From contig NZ_VOEI01000001.1 in the NCBI RefSeq assembly GCF_007846095.1, positions 372,001-436,000 on the forward strand: a stretch of 64,000 nt of DNA, in the 5' to 3' direction. Source of the DNA: Mucilaginibacter achroorhodeus (GTDB lineage Bacteria > Bacteroidota > Bacteroidia > Sphingobacteriales > Sphingobacteriaceae). This document shows, in pieces, positions 16,914 through 25,185 of the stretch (the stretch's first letter is position 1; every line of letters begins with the position of its first letter). A program made the translations under genes and the position numbers. The notes beneath the pieces were generated by a model. The model was not told the DNA's origin, did no database searches, and worked only from the letters and a program-made list of their open reading frames with translations.

Positions 16914-17587
16914 CAGATCGTTGCTTTGCGATTTTTGTAATATTCGTAAAAAGCTATGTTCATCAGCAACAATGCCATGCTGTAAAAATGATCTTCAAAC
17001 GGTATGGTTGTTACCCTTATAGCCATGTTCTGCGCATTATTATACAATACAACCGGTATCGAGGTAAGTAAACCATTTACAATATAAAATGGTAAAAGAG
17101 AAACTAAGTAGGCCAGATAAAATCTCGGCAGCCAATTTTTTTTAAAGGTAACCAGTAAAACCACCGGCAACAACGCAAAGGTTACTGCGGTGTAAAGCCT
17201 GCCATGGTAAATTGCCAATAGCACCAGAGAAACTATTATCAGCGTAATAGATATGCCTTTACCGGCGTTCTGCGGTAACTGCCACTTTATATAGTAATTT
17301 AAGCAGGCATAAATAAATATACAGGCAAATGGTACGGTAAGGAAGAATAGTATCTCTTCTAACGGTAAGCCGAAAAAACGAAGGCCGATAATATATTTGT
17401 CATTGAACGACCATACGCCGTAAATGGTGAACAATACATCCCAAAACAAAAAGACCACGCCTGTGATGGCCATTCCCGGCCAGATGTAGCGCCATGTTTT
17501 TGCAAAGGCCACCCTTTTATCAAAAGACAGCACCACCGGAAAAAATATGGTAAGTATGTTGATGATAAGGTAGGTGTATGGCTTCAC
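16913..17587 (-). CDS. crtYcd: Fused heterodimeric-type lycopene cyclase (CrtYcd)
   Basis: Integral membrane lycopene cyclase of 224 residues that closes the ends of lycopene to beta-ionone rings. It consists of two CarR/CrtYc-CrtYd-type lycopene cyclase domains in one chain. Each half has three or so hydrophobic helices and the family acidic motif: PLEE at residues 75-78 and PFED at 196-199. The start codon is GTG at 17587, sharing its first base with the stop of the upstream gene (TAGTG); no nearer ATG would preserve the first helix. The b5-like gene is coupled downstream. CrtY-type flavin cyclases are unrelated and do not match. Confidence 0.9.
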   Translation of the reverse strand: MKPYTYLIINILTIFFPVVLSFDKRVAFAKTWRYIWPGMAITGVVFLFWDVLFTIYGVWSFNDKYIIGLRFFGLPLEEILFFLTVPFACIFIYACLNYYIKWQLPQNAGKGISITLIIVSLVLLAIYHGRLYTAVTFALLPVVLLVTFKKNWLPRFYLAYLVSLLPFYIVNGLLTSIPVVLYNNAQNMAIRVTTIPFEDHFYSMALLLMNIAFYEYYKNRKATI

Positions 17588-18162
17588 TACAATGCGGCTA
17601 AGTGTTCTTTAAGATTGGCGTTTTCCGCAGGTGTGCAGCGCTTAGACTCGAGCAGAAAGTTGATAATGGTTTTAACCAGTGCCTTATCTGCCGATGAATA
17701 ATACTTACGGTCAATCTGTTTGATGATCTCTTCCCTATCAGCCGTAAGGTTTTTGTTGATGCCTAAAAACTTTGGCACATTATGCTCAATTGAAAATCGC
17801 ATAAAACGGATCTCGATATTATGCGGGTCAGCTTGTACGGCACCCTTGAAGGTTTTTTCGCTGTCGTTGAGGTATTTGATCTTATAATAAGGATTCCAGG
17901 CGTGTTTGGCTTTCAATGCTTCAAGCGTGCCCATGTAGGCATTTAACAATGCCGACCGGTCTTTTATTCCCGATAAATGCGTGTACAGAGAATCGGTTGT
18001 TTTTTTACTGTCCAACGCGGTCACCAGCAGCTTTCTTATTTTATGAACTTCGGTATCGGCTACATGATCAAAAGTGAATGCTGAGGTGGTGAACATAACT
18101 GTAACGGCAAGGACGGAAACCCACAACCAAATTTTACGAGGTATAACAACTACGCCACTCAT
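17587..18162 (-). CDS. Uncharacterized membrane-anchored protein of the carotenoid operon
   Basis: I do not recognise a named family. The 191-residue product has one hydrophobic segment (residues about 11-29, IWLWVSVLAVTVMFTTSAF), either a signal peptide or an N-terminal anchor. It is followed by a mostly helical region; residues about 95-135 (NDSEKTFKGAVQADPHNIEI) look weakly TPR-like. The C terminus is charged. It begins 9 nt after the crtB stop and its own stop overlaps the GTG start of crtYcd, so it is embedded and translationally coupled in the operon. Its place between synthase and cyclase suggests a role in carotenoid synthesis, assembly or membrane delivery, which is inference. Confidence 0.8.
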   Translation of the reverse strand: MSGVVVIPRKIWLWVSVLAVTVMFTTSAFTFDHVADTEVHKIRKLLVTALDSKKTTDSLYTHLSGIKDRSALLNAYMGTLEALKAKHAWNPYYKIKYLNDSEKTFKGAVQADPHNIEIRFMRFSIEHNVPKFLGINKNLTADREEIIKQIDRKYYSSADKALVKTIINFLLESKRCTPAENANLKEHLAAL

Positions 18163-18171
18163 GGGTATCAG

Positions 18172-19005
18172 TTAAATAAAGTTGAGCTTCCGGTGCAGCA
18201 GGGCCTTGCAATACAGGCCTATCTTTTGCGTATCAGAAACCCTAATGCGTTTCTCAATAATTGTATTGGCCGAAGTTGCACTTATTTTTTTAAAAAGCTG
18301 TAGGTAGTAGATGTAAGCTACGTAAACACCTAACCGGCTGCCTGCCGGCAGTTGCTTAATGCCAACTAAGGCATCGTCGAAATCCTGCTTTATATCTTTC
18401 TCAATCAATTTTTTATCTTCCTCGGTAAAATTGCTAAAATCTACCTCGGGAAAATAAGTACGTCCACGGTCTTCATAGTCAGACTTAATATCACGCAAAA
18501 AGTTTATTTTCTGAAATGCCGAACCCAAACTGCGGGCGCTTGGCACCAGCCTGTCATACAATGCTGAATCGTTCTCGCAAAAAATACGCAGGCACATAAG
18601 GCCAACTACTTCTGCAGAACCGTATATGTATGTTTTGTAACCATCATCATTATAGGCAGTCTTGTCAAGATCCATACGCATGGACAGTAGAAACGCCTCA
18701 ATAAGATCTTTTTCGATGCCATACTGATTAACCACTTGCTGGAAAGCCTGCAGTACCGGATTGGTGCTGATGCCCCTATCGATAGCCTTAAAGGTTTCCG
18801 CCTGGAAATCATCTATGAGTTCCCGCTGGTTATGGCCGTAAAAAGTGTCAACAATTTCATCAGCATATCTAACAAAACCATAAATAGCGTAAACAGGATA
18901 ACGAAAACGTTTGTTAAAGGCGCGTATACCGGTACTAAAAGACGTACTGTATTTTTTAGTTATAACTTTACTGCACTCAAAACAGGTTTCGTCAAATAAG
19001 TTCAT
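18172..19005 (-). CDS. crtB: Phytoene synthase (squalene/phytoene synthase family)
   Basis: Joins two geranylgeranyl diphosphates head-to-head into phytoene, the first carotenoid-specific step. The product is 277 residues from the ATG at 19005; an upstream in-frame TTG at 19047 would add 14 unconserved residues. Both aspartate-rich Mg-diphosphate motifs are present: DEIVD (49-53) and DIKSD near residues 172-176 within the signature FQKINFLRDIKSDYEDRGR. The start SKVITKKYSTSF is also typical. It is the first gene of the leftward operon and is divergent from crtI across 72 nt. Dehydrosqualene synthase is a close relative; the crtI/crtYcd/crtZ set favours CrtB. Confidence 0.93.
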   Translation of the reverse strand: MNLFDETCFECSKVITKKYSTSFSTGIRAFNKRFRYPVYAIYGFVRYADEIVDTFYGHNQRELIDDFQAETFKAIDRGISTNPVLQAFQQVVNQYGIEKDLIEAFLLSMRMDLDKTAYNDDGYKTYIYGSAEVVGLMCLRIFCENDSALYDRLVPSARSLGSAFQKINFLRDIKSDYEDRGRTYFPEVDFSNFTEEDKKLIEKDIKQDFDDALVGIKQLPAGSRLGVYVAYIYYLQLFKKISATSANTIIEKRIRVSDTQKIGLYCKALLHRKLNFI

Positions 19006-19009
19006 TACC

Positions 19010-19017
19010 CAAATGTA
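19010..19017 (-). promoter_or_regulatory. Possible -7 element of the crtB operon
   Basis: TACATTTG on the - strand matches TAnnTTTG and ends only 5 nt before the crtB ATG, so a transcript from it would have almost no leader. No clear -33 element is seen. Confidence 0.3.
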
Positions 19018-19038
19018 CAAAATGAAAGGTGTATTGTT

Positions 19039-19071
19039 TTTGAGCAAGGTGAATGTAATTGTTTTAATTTG
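19039..19071 (+). promoter_or_regulatory. Possible crtI promoter
   Basis: TTTG (19039-19042) is 21 nt before TTAATTTG (19064-19071), a one-mismatch -7 element. The crtI ATG at 19078 is 6 nt further, again implying a very short or absent leader. Confidence 0.3.
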
Positions 19072-19077
19072 GCTACG

Positions 19078-20562
19078 ATGAACAAAACAGAGCGGGTAGT
19101 GGTAATAGGCGCTGGCTTTGCCGGCCTTGCTTCGGCATGTGTATTGGCTAAAAAGGGCTATAAGGTTACCGTTTTAGAAAAGAACGACCAGCCCGGTGGC
19201 CGTGCCCGTGTTTGGGAGAAAGACGGATTTACATTTGACATGGGCCCAAGCTGGTACTGGATGCCAGATGTTTTTGATAATTTTTTTGCTTTGTTTGGCA
19301 AAAAGGCAAGTGACTTTTACGACCTGAAACGGCTTGACCCCGGCTATCGTATTTACTACGGCAAAGATGATGTACTTGATGTACCCGCAAACATGCAGGA
19401 GCTTGAGCAACTTTTTGAGTCGATTGAACCGGGCAGCAGCAAAGGCCTGCGCGAGTTTATGAAACAGGCCGAATACAAGTACAGGGTAAGCATGAGCGAT
19501 TATGTTTTTCGCCCGTCGCATTCCATTACCGAGTTTATAGATCTTCAGCTGATACGCAAGAGCTTTAGCATGCAACTGCTAACCAGTATGAGCAGCCATG
19601 TACGTAAATATTTTAAAAACCCTAAGCTGATAAAAATGCTGGAGTTCCCGGTGCTGTTTTTGGGAGCCACCCCAAAAGATACCCCGGCCATGTACAGCAT
19701 GATGAACTATGCCGACCTTGCATTAGGCACCTGGTACCCTATGGGAGGCATGAACGAGATCGTTAAAGCAATTGTACGTATTGCTACTGATTTAGGTGTT
19801 GACATCAAGTTGAATACCGAAGTTACCCGCTTAGTGGTAAGCAACGATAAAGTAAGCACCATACAAACAACGAATGGCACGTATAAGGCTGATATGGTAA
19901 TATCAGGAGCTGATTATGAATATACCGATCAGCACCTGTTGCCAAAGCAGGCTGCCAATTATACTGCCAAGTATTGGGATACACGTACCATGTCGCCTTC
20001 AAGTTTGTTATTTTACATCGGTACTAATAAAAAGGTTGAGGGCATACAGCATCATAACCTTTTCTTTGATGAAGATTTTGACCGCCACGCAAACGAGATC
20101 TACAAACAACCACAATGGCCAAGCGAACCGTTATTCTACGTTTGCTGTACTTCAAAAACAGATACCGCTTGTGCTCCTGAAGGTGGCGAAAACCTTTTCT
20201 TCCTGATGCCGATTGCACCGGATCTGAAAGATGATGAAGCCACGCGCAATCGTTATTTTGATTTGCTGCTGGATAGATTTGCACGCATTACCGGTCAGGA
20301 TATCCGAAACAACATTGTTGTAAAAAGAAGCTATGCACTTGATGATTTTAAAGCCAATTATCATTCTTTTAAGGGAAACGCTTACGGATTGGCAAACACG
20401 CTTGCGCAAACCGCTTTCTTTAAACCGGCGATGCGCGCCAAGCACGTTAAAAATCTGCTGCATACCGGTCAGTTAACCGTACCCGGACCAGGCGTGCCAC
20501 CAGCGTTAATATCTGGGCAGATAGCAGCTAAGGAAGCGATGAAGATGATGGAGAAAAAGTAG
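19078..20562 (+). CDS. crtI: Phytoene desaturase (phytoene dehydrogenase)
   Basis: FAD-dependent desaturase of 494 residues that introduces double bases-pairs of conjugation into phytoene, giving lycopene. The N terminus has the dinucleotide-binding VVVIGAGFAGLASA followed by ADP-ribose-contact LEKNDQPGGRARVWE. The central YPMGGMNEIVKAI and the C-terminal GQLTVPGPGVPPALISGQIA are CrtI signatures. The ATG at 19078 is preferred to an in-frame TTG three codons upstream. Divergent transcription from crtB suggests shared control. CrtI-like ketolases or oxygenases (CrtO, CrtP) are relatives; the neighbours make phytoene desaturase the best call. The stop is 17 nt from the stop of the convergent KilA-N gene, with no terminator between. 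Confidence 0.92.
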   Translation: MNKTERVVVIGAGFAGLASACVLAKKGYKVTVLEKNDQPGGRARVWEKDGFTFDMGPSWYWMPDVFDNFFALFGKKASDFYDLKRLDPGYRIYYGKDDVLDVPANMQELEQLFESIEPGSSKGLREFMKQAEYKYRVSMSDYVFRPSHSITEFIDLQLIRKSFSMQLLTSMSSHVRKYFKNPKLIKMLEFPVLFLGATPKDTPAMYSMMNYADLALGTWYPMGGMNEIVKAIVRIATDLGVDIKLNTEVTRLVVSNDKVSTIQTTNGTYKADMVISGADYEYTDQHLLPKQAANYTAKYWDTRTMSPSSLLFYIGTNKKVEGIQHHNLFFDEDFDRHANEIYKQPQWPSEPLFYVCCTSKTDTACAPEGGENLFFLMPIAPDLKDDEATRNRYFDLLLDRFARITGQDIRNNIVVKRSYALDDFKANYHSFKGNAYGLANTLAQTAFFKPAMRAKHVKNLLHTGQLTVPGPGVPPALISGQIAAKEAMKMMEKK

Positions 20563-20579
20563 ATGGAAATCCAATGCAT

Positions 20580-21536
20580 TCAAAATAAAATGTTCGGATC
20601 TTTATTATCTTCTTCTTTTTCATTTTTTGGTTCACTTAAATCTGGACTAATTTTACTTGTATCGATATTGTTTATGTCAATATTTTTGTATTTATCAATA
20701 TTAGGACTATCTATATAAACGTCTTGGATAGCGTTACTTTTAGACAAAGATTTTAATTGTTCAATAGCAGCTTGACGTAGCATTAAAATTCGATCATATT
20801 GAGCTATGCCATTTCTGATTAGTTCAGCGTTCAATGGCTCTAAATTCGCTATCACTATCAATTGATGAGTACTACCATAATCTCGAATATTATGCCCCTT
20901 CTTTACTAATTGTGGATTTTCGCCATTCCATTCTTTAGCTGTTTTATTGAAAACTACTTTATTTAGAACTTCAGCTTCTTCTGCATAAATTATTCCTTCT
21001 TTATGCTTTGGAAGATTGCGCAATGGTATTAAAACTTCTTGAATTGCATCTGTTTGTATACGCCAATTTGCTTTTGTTAAAAATCGTCTAAAATCCCAGA
21101 CCTGTTCAACCCCTTGTGCTTCTCTTTTCTTTAAATTTTTAAATTCAGTTATAAGCAGCAGCTTAAATTCAGGGCTTATGTAGCTACAAAATTCGAATGC
21201 GATATCTACCTGTGCCCAAGTACCGCTTCCGTGACGTCCAGCTTTAGCATAAACTCCAACAGCTCCGGTCTGTTCAACCCATTTTTTTATAGATAAAAAA
21301 TAATTACTTGAACCCACGTTCTCTTTAATTCCCCGGAATTCCGGGGTTTTAAAATTTGGGTTATTTAATTGCTCCCAAACGCCTAAAAAATCCACGGTAG
21401 TTTTACTATTTAACCATCTTTCAATTAGTCTACCACCATCTTCGATGTTAGCGACCATTTCAGTTAAACAGATATAATCGTCATTATTCTGAGTGCTAAT
21501 TGTTATTATTGTACCCTTAACATTGATCTTGCTCAT
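20580..21536 (-). CDS. KilA-N domain protein, coupled to dnaE
   Basis: A 318-residue protein whose first 115 residues or so resemble the KilA-N DNA-binding domain of phage and plasmid proteins: YICLTEMVANIEDGGRLIER, WLNSKTTVDFLGVWEQLNNP, VYAKAGRHGSGTWAQVDIAF, EFCSYISPEFKLLLITEFK. The middle part is unassigned and the last 50 residues are polar and low-complexity (NIDKYKNIDINNIDTSKISP). The function is unknown; relatives in phages act as anti-repressors. Its ATG overlaps the dnaE stop (ATGA), so it is translated after dnaE. The DNA is clearly more AT-rich than crtI or the 5' part of dnaE, which suggests acquisition by transfer. Confidence 0.85.
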   Translation of the reverse strand: MSKINVKGTIITISTQNNDDYICLTEMVANIEDGGRLIERWLNSKTTVDFLGVWEQLNNPNFKTPEFRGIKENVGSSNYFLSIKKWVEQTGAVGVYAKAGRHGSGTWAQVDIAFEFCSYISPEFKLLLITEFKNLKKREAQGVEQVWDFRRFLTKANWRIQTDAIQEVLIPLRNLPKHKEGIIYAEEAEVLNKVVFNKTAKEWNGENPQLVKKGHNIRDYGSTHQLIVIANLEPLNAELIRNGIAQYDRILMLRQAAIEQLKSLSKSNAIQDVYIDSPNIDKYKNIDINNIDTSKISPDLSEPKNEKEEDNKDPNILF

Positions 21537-24500
21537 TTTAATATAAGGTCTGGTTTAACTTTACTCAACAGTTGCAAATCTTCAATAATTTCATCGCAAG
21601 GATTCACTTTGATGTTTGATGAAAGATTTGTTGATATTTCATCTTCATTATCCCTAATAAAAAATTTTAAAAAACAGTTTCTATTAGGATAATTGTCATG
21701 GTTACTTTTGATAACTCTATCTAAACCTTTCAAAAATTCTTCGTTAACTGTGAAGGTTTCTAATTGTACCAAAAGTGCTTTACTCAACTTATCTCTTATT
21801 TCGGATAACATATCTATAGACGTTATTTTCAAGTCCCAATTATCTTTTTGACGAAATTTTTCTTCGATTGTACCTCGTACTTGAAGAAAGTATCCTTCGA
21901 CCATTTTATTACGAAAATTAACATAGTCATCACCAAAAAATGCAAATTCGTAAGATTCTCCGTAGTCCTCTAAAACCATTGCTCCAAAAGGCTTACCCAT
22001 TTTTGTGAAACGGTGTTGTACATTGGAAACTAATCCACCTATTCTCAATTCGCCTTTTTTTCGAAGATCTGCAAATTTCAACATGGTTTCCTCCCCACCC
22101 TCTCCCGTTCTGGCTTTCTGAACTGTCTTCAAATCCGTCAGGTTGGCGTTGCAGAATTTCTCCAGTTCCAACTTGTAATTATCTAAAGGGTGACCGGTTA
22201 GGTAAATACCTATAACGTCCTTCTCATATTTTAACTTTTCGATCAGGCCCCACTCCTCACATTCGGGCATGGTGGGTTCCGGAATGTATGAAGCAACGGC
22301 ACCGCCAAATAGAGATGCTTGTGAAGTGTTCTGGGTATTCTGATAATCGTTGGAGTATTTAATAAGTCGCTCTACCCCGGTAAGCAGGCCATTTTCTGTT
22401 TTGGCAAAAAACTGAGCACGCTTTAAACCAAACTCGTCAAATGCGCCGCCGTACACCAGGTTTTCGTATGATTTACGGTTAACGTTACGCGTGTTTGATC
22501 GCTGGGCAAAGTCATAAACAGATTTGTAGGGACCACGCTCAATACGTTCTTCGATAATGCTTTCTACTGCCTTTTCGCCTACCCCTTTAACCCCGGCCAA
22601 ACCGAAACGGATAACGCCTTTTGCATTGGCAGTGAACGACATGTAACTTTCATTAATATCAGGCCCCAAAACCTCAATGCCCATGCGGCGGCACTCTTCC
22701 ATGAAAAAGGTGATCTTCTCCATGCTGTTCTGGTTATTCAATACCGCTGCCATGTACTCAGCAGGATAATGTGCTTTAAGATAAGCAGTTTGGTAAGCAA
22801 CAAAGGCGTAACATGTAGAGTGAGACTTATTAAAGGCGTATTGCGCAAATGCTTTCCAGTCTGTCCATATCTTCGTCAATTTATCTTTGGGATGGCCTTT
22901 TGCCATTGCGCCATCCATAAACTGGGCTTCCATTTTATTAAGCACCTCAATCTGCTTCTTACCCATTGCCTTACGCAGCACGTCGGCATCACCTTTACTA
23001 AAGCCTGCAAGTTTTTGCGATAAAAGCATTACCTGCTCCTGGTACACGGTAATACCGTAGGTTTCACCCAGGTACTCTTCCATGTCCGGCAAGTCGAATA
23101 CGATCTCTTCCTGCCCGTGCTTACGTTTGATAAAGTTTGGTATGTACTCTATCGGGCCCGGTCGGTAAAGTGCATTCATGGCAATTAAGTCCTCAAACTT
23201 ATCGGGCTTAAGATCGCGCAGGTACATTTGCATACCGTCGCTCTCAAACTGGAACGTACCGTTGGTATCACCACGTTGGTAGAGCGCGTAAGTGGTCTCG
23301 TCGTCCAGCGGGATGTAATCTATATCAATCTCCACATTGTGGTTCTGCTTGATGAGGCGTAAGGCATCCTTGATAATAGTAAGGGTCTTCAAACCCAAAA
23401 AGTCCATCTTGATAACGCCTGCATCCTCAATAACGCGACCATCATACTGGGTAACCAACAGGTCGGAGTCCTTGGCCGTTGCTACCGGTACAATTTCCGT
23501 TAAGTCATAAGGCGCAATGATGATACCCGCAGCGTGTACACCGGTATTACGTACTGATCCTTCCAGCTTTTCAGCCTCGCGAAGTACAATCCCTTTCAGA
23601 TCATTTGATTTGTAGATCTCCTGCAACTCAGGCACCTGCTCAATAGCCGTTTTTAAGTTGATACCCAATGTTTCGGGCACAAGCTTCTTTAGTGCAGTAA
23701 CATCGCTAAGCGGCATATCCAATACACGGCCCACATCCTGTATACTGGTACGCGCGGCCATCGAACCGTAGGTAATGATCTGCGCTACCTGGTTCTTACC
23801 ATATTTATCAACCACGTAATCAATAACCTTTTGGCGACCTGCATCGTCAAAGTCCGTATCAATATCGGGCATTGATTTACGATCCGGGTTCAGGAAACGC
23901 TCAAACAGGAGGTTGTACTTTAGCGGATCGATGTTGGTGATACCAATACAATAGGCCACTACAGACCCTGCCGCAGAGCCACGACCCGGACCAATGAATA
24001 CGCCCATATCGCGACCTGCCCTAATGAAGTCGGCAACGATGAGGAAGTAGCCCGCAAAACCCATGGTACGGATTGTGAATAACTCAAAGTTTATACGTTC
24101 CTCGGCCTCCGGGCTGATATCTTTATAACGCTCCTTTGCACCCATAAAAGTAAGGTGCTTAAGGTATTCCCACTGGTTTAGCGTGTCGGCGTCCGGCGTG
24201 CTTTCGCTATGTATCTTAAATTCCTGCGGTATAACGTAGTTGGGCAGCAGGATATCCCTTTTCAGTTTAAGGGTCTCTACTTTGTCAACTATTTCGTTGG
24301 TGTTATCTAACGATTCAGGGACATCATGAAAAAGCTTGCCCATTTCGGCCTGCGTTTTAAAATAGAACTGATCGTTAGGGAAACCAAAACGATAACCTTT
24401 ACCACCTTCTTCGTCAGTAGCAATAGGTGTGCTTTGCATATCACCTGTGTTTACACAAAGCAAAATATCGTGGGCGTTTGAGTCTTGTTGATCTACATAG

Positions 24501-25126
24501 TGCGAATCATTAGAGCAAATAACTTTAACGCCATATTTTTTGGCAAACTTTAACAGGGTGTTATTGATGATCTCCTGCTCGTGGATCTCGTGGCGTTGCA
24601 GTTCGATGTAATAATCCTCACCGAACAGGTCTAACCACCATTTAAATTCTTTTTCGGCGGCTTCTTCCCCATCCCGCAAAATGGCCTGCGGCACTGATGC
24701 TCCAATACAACAGGTAGTAGCAATAAGGCCTTTATGGTATTTTAATATCAGTTCTTTATCAATACGCGGCCATTTGCTGTAAAGTCCCTCCATGTAGCCT
24801 AATGAACACAGTTTTACCAGGTTCTTGTAGCCCTCAGGGTTTTTTGCCAGGAAAAGTTGGTGGTAGCGCTTGTCTTTTTTCTCTTTGGTAAATTGCTTTA
24901 CGTGCCTGTCATCAACCACGTAAAATTCGCAGCCAACAATGGGCTTCACGTTGTGTTTACCCGCCTCGGCTACAAACTTAAACACACCGAACATATTACC
25001 GTGGTCGGTAATGGCAAGCGCCTTCATGCCATCTGCAGCGGCTTTTTTGTAAAGCTTGCTGATGTCTGCAGCGCCATCAAGTAACGAGAATTGGGTATGT
25101 ACGTGTAAGTGAGAAAAATCGGGCAT
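21533..25126 (-). CDS. dnaE: DNA polymerase III subunit alpha
   Basis: Replicative polymerase of 1197 residues. The PHP domain starts at once (HLHVHTQFSLLDG, residues 6-18). GPGRGSAAGSVVAY and the catalytic MPDIDTDF near residue 415 mark the polymerase core. The helix-hairpin-helix region (FGLAGVKGVGEKAVESI) and the OB-fold follow. The ATG at 25126 is chosen because the protein then starts exactly at the conserved PHP segment; an upstream start at 25162 would add 12 unconserved residues and would include the promoter-like element. Odd feature: the last 550 bp or so (from about 22085 down to 21533, coding the OB-fold and C terminus) are much more AT-rich than the rest and match the composition of the coupled KilA-N gene. 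Confidence 0.95.
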   Translation of the reverse strand: MPDFSHLHVHTQFSLLDGAADISKLYKKAAADGMKALAITDHGNMFGVFKFVAEAGKHNVKPIVGCEFYVVDDRHVKQFTKEKKDKRYHQLFLAKNPEGYKNLVKLCSLGYMEGLYSKWPRIDKELILKYHKGLIATTCCIGASVPQAILRDGEEAAEKEFKWWLDLFGEDYYIELQRHEIHEQEIINNTLLKFAKKYGVKVICSNDSHYVDQQDSNAHDILLCVNTGDMQSTPIATDEEGGKGYRFGFPNDQFYFKTQAEMGKLFHDVPESLDNTNEIVDKVETLKLKRDILLPNYVIPQEFKIHSESTPDADTLNQWEYLKHLTFMGAKERYKDISPEAEERINFELFTIRTMGFAGYFLIVADFIRAGRDMGVFIGPGRGSAAGSVVAYCIGITNIDPLKYNLLFERFLNPDRKSMPDIDTDFDDAGRQKVIDYVVDKYGKNQVAQIITYGSMAARTSIQDVGRVLDMPLSDVTALKKLVPETLGINLKTAIEQVPELQEIYKSNDLKGIVLREAEKLEGSVRNTGVHAAGIIIAPYDLTEIVPVATAKDSDLLVTQYDGRVIEDAGVIKMDFLGLKTLTIIKDALRLIKQNHNVEIDIDYIPLDDETTYALYQRGDTNGTFQFESDGMQMYLRDLKPDKFEDLIAMNALYRPGPIEYIPNFIKRKHGQEEIVFDLPDMEEYLGETYGITVYQEQVMLLSQKLAGFSKGDADVLRKAMGKKQIEVLNKMEAQFMDGAMAKGHPKDKLTKIWTDWKAFAQYAFNKSHSTCYAFVAYQTAYLKAHYPAEYMAAVLNNQNSMEKITFFMEECRRMGIEVLGPDINESYMSFTANAKGVIRFGLAGVKGVGEKAVESIIEERIERGPYKSVYDFAQRSNTRNVNRKSYENLVYGGAFDEFGLKRAQFFAKTENGLLTGVERLIKYSNDYQNTQNTSQASLFGGAVASYIPEPTMPECEEWGLIEKLKYEKDVIGIYLTGHPLDNYKLELEKFCNANLTDLKTVQKARTGEGGEETMLKFADLRKKGELRIGGLVSNVQHRFTKMGKPFGAMVLEDYGESYEFAFFGDDYVNFRNKMVEGYFLQVRGTIEEKFRQKDNWDLKITSIDMLSEIRDKLSKALLVQLETFTVNEEFLKGLDRVIKSNHDNYPNRNCFLKFFIRDNEDEISTNLSSNIKVNPCDEIIEDLQLLSKVKPDLILK

Positions 25127-25149
25127 AGCAACAAAAATCCAGTGGAGTA

Positions 25150-25157
25150 CAAAGTTA
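25150..25157 (-). promoter_or_regulatory. Possible -7 element of dnaE
   Basis: TAACTTTG on the - strand is a full TAnnTTTG match, ending 23 nt before the dnaE ATG at 25126. The -33 region is weak. Confidence 0.35.
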
Positions 25158-25185
25158 CTCAAACTGGATTTTATAAGTTACTGTT

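Noticed and set aside
25127..25162. 12-residue N-terminal extension of DnaE
   Set aside because: The conserved PHP start lies immediately after the internal ATG, and a promoter-like -7 element lies within the extension.
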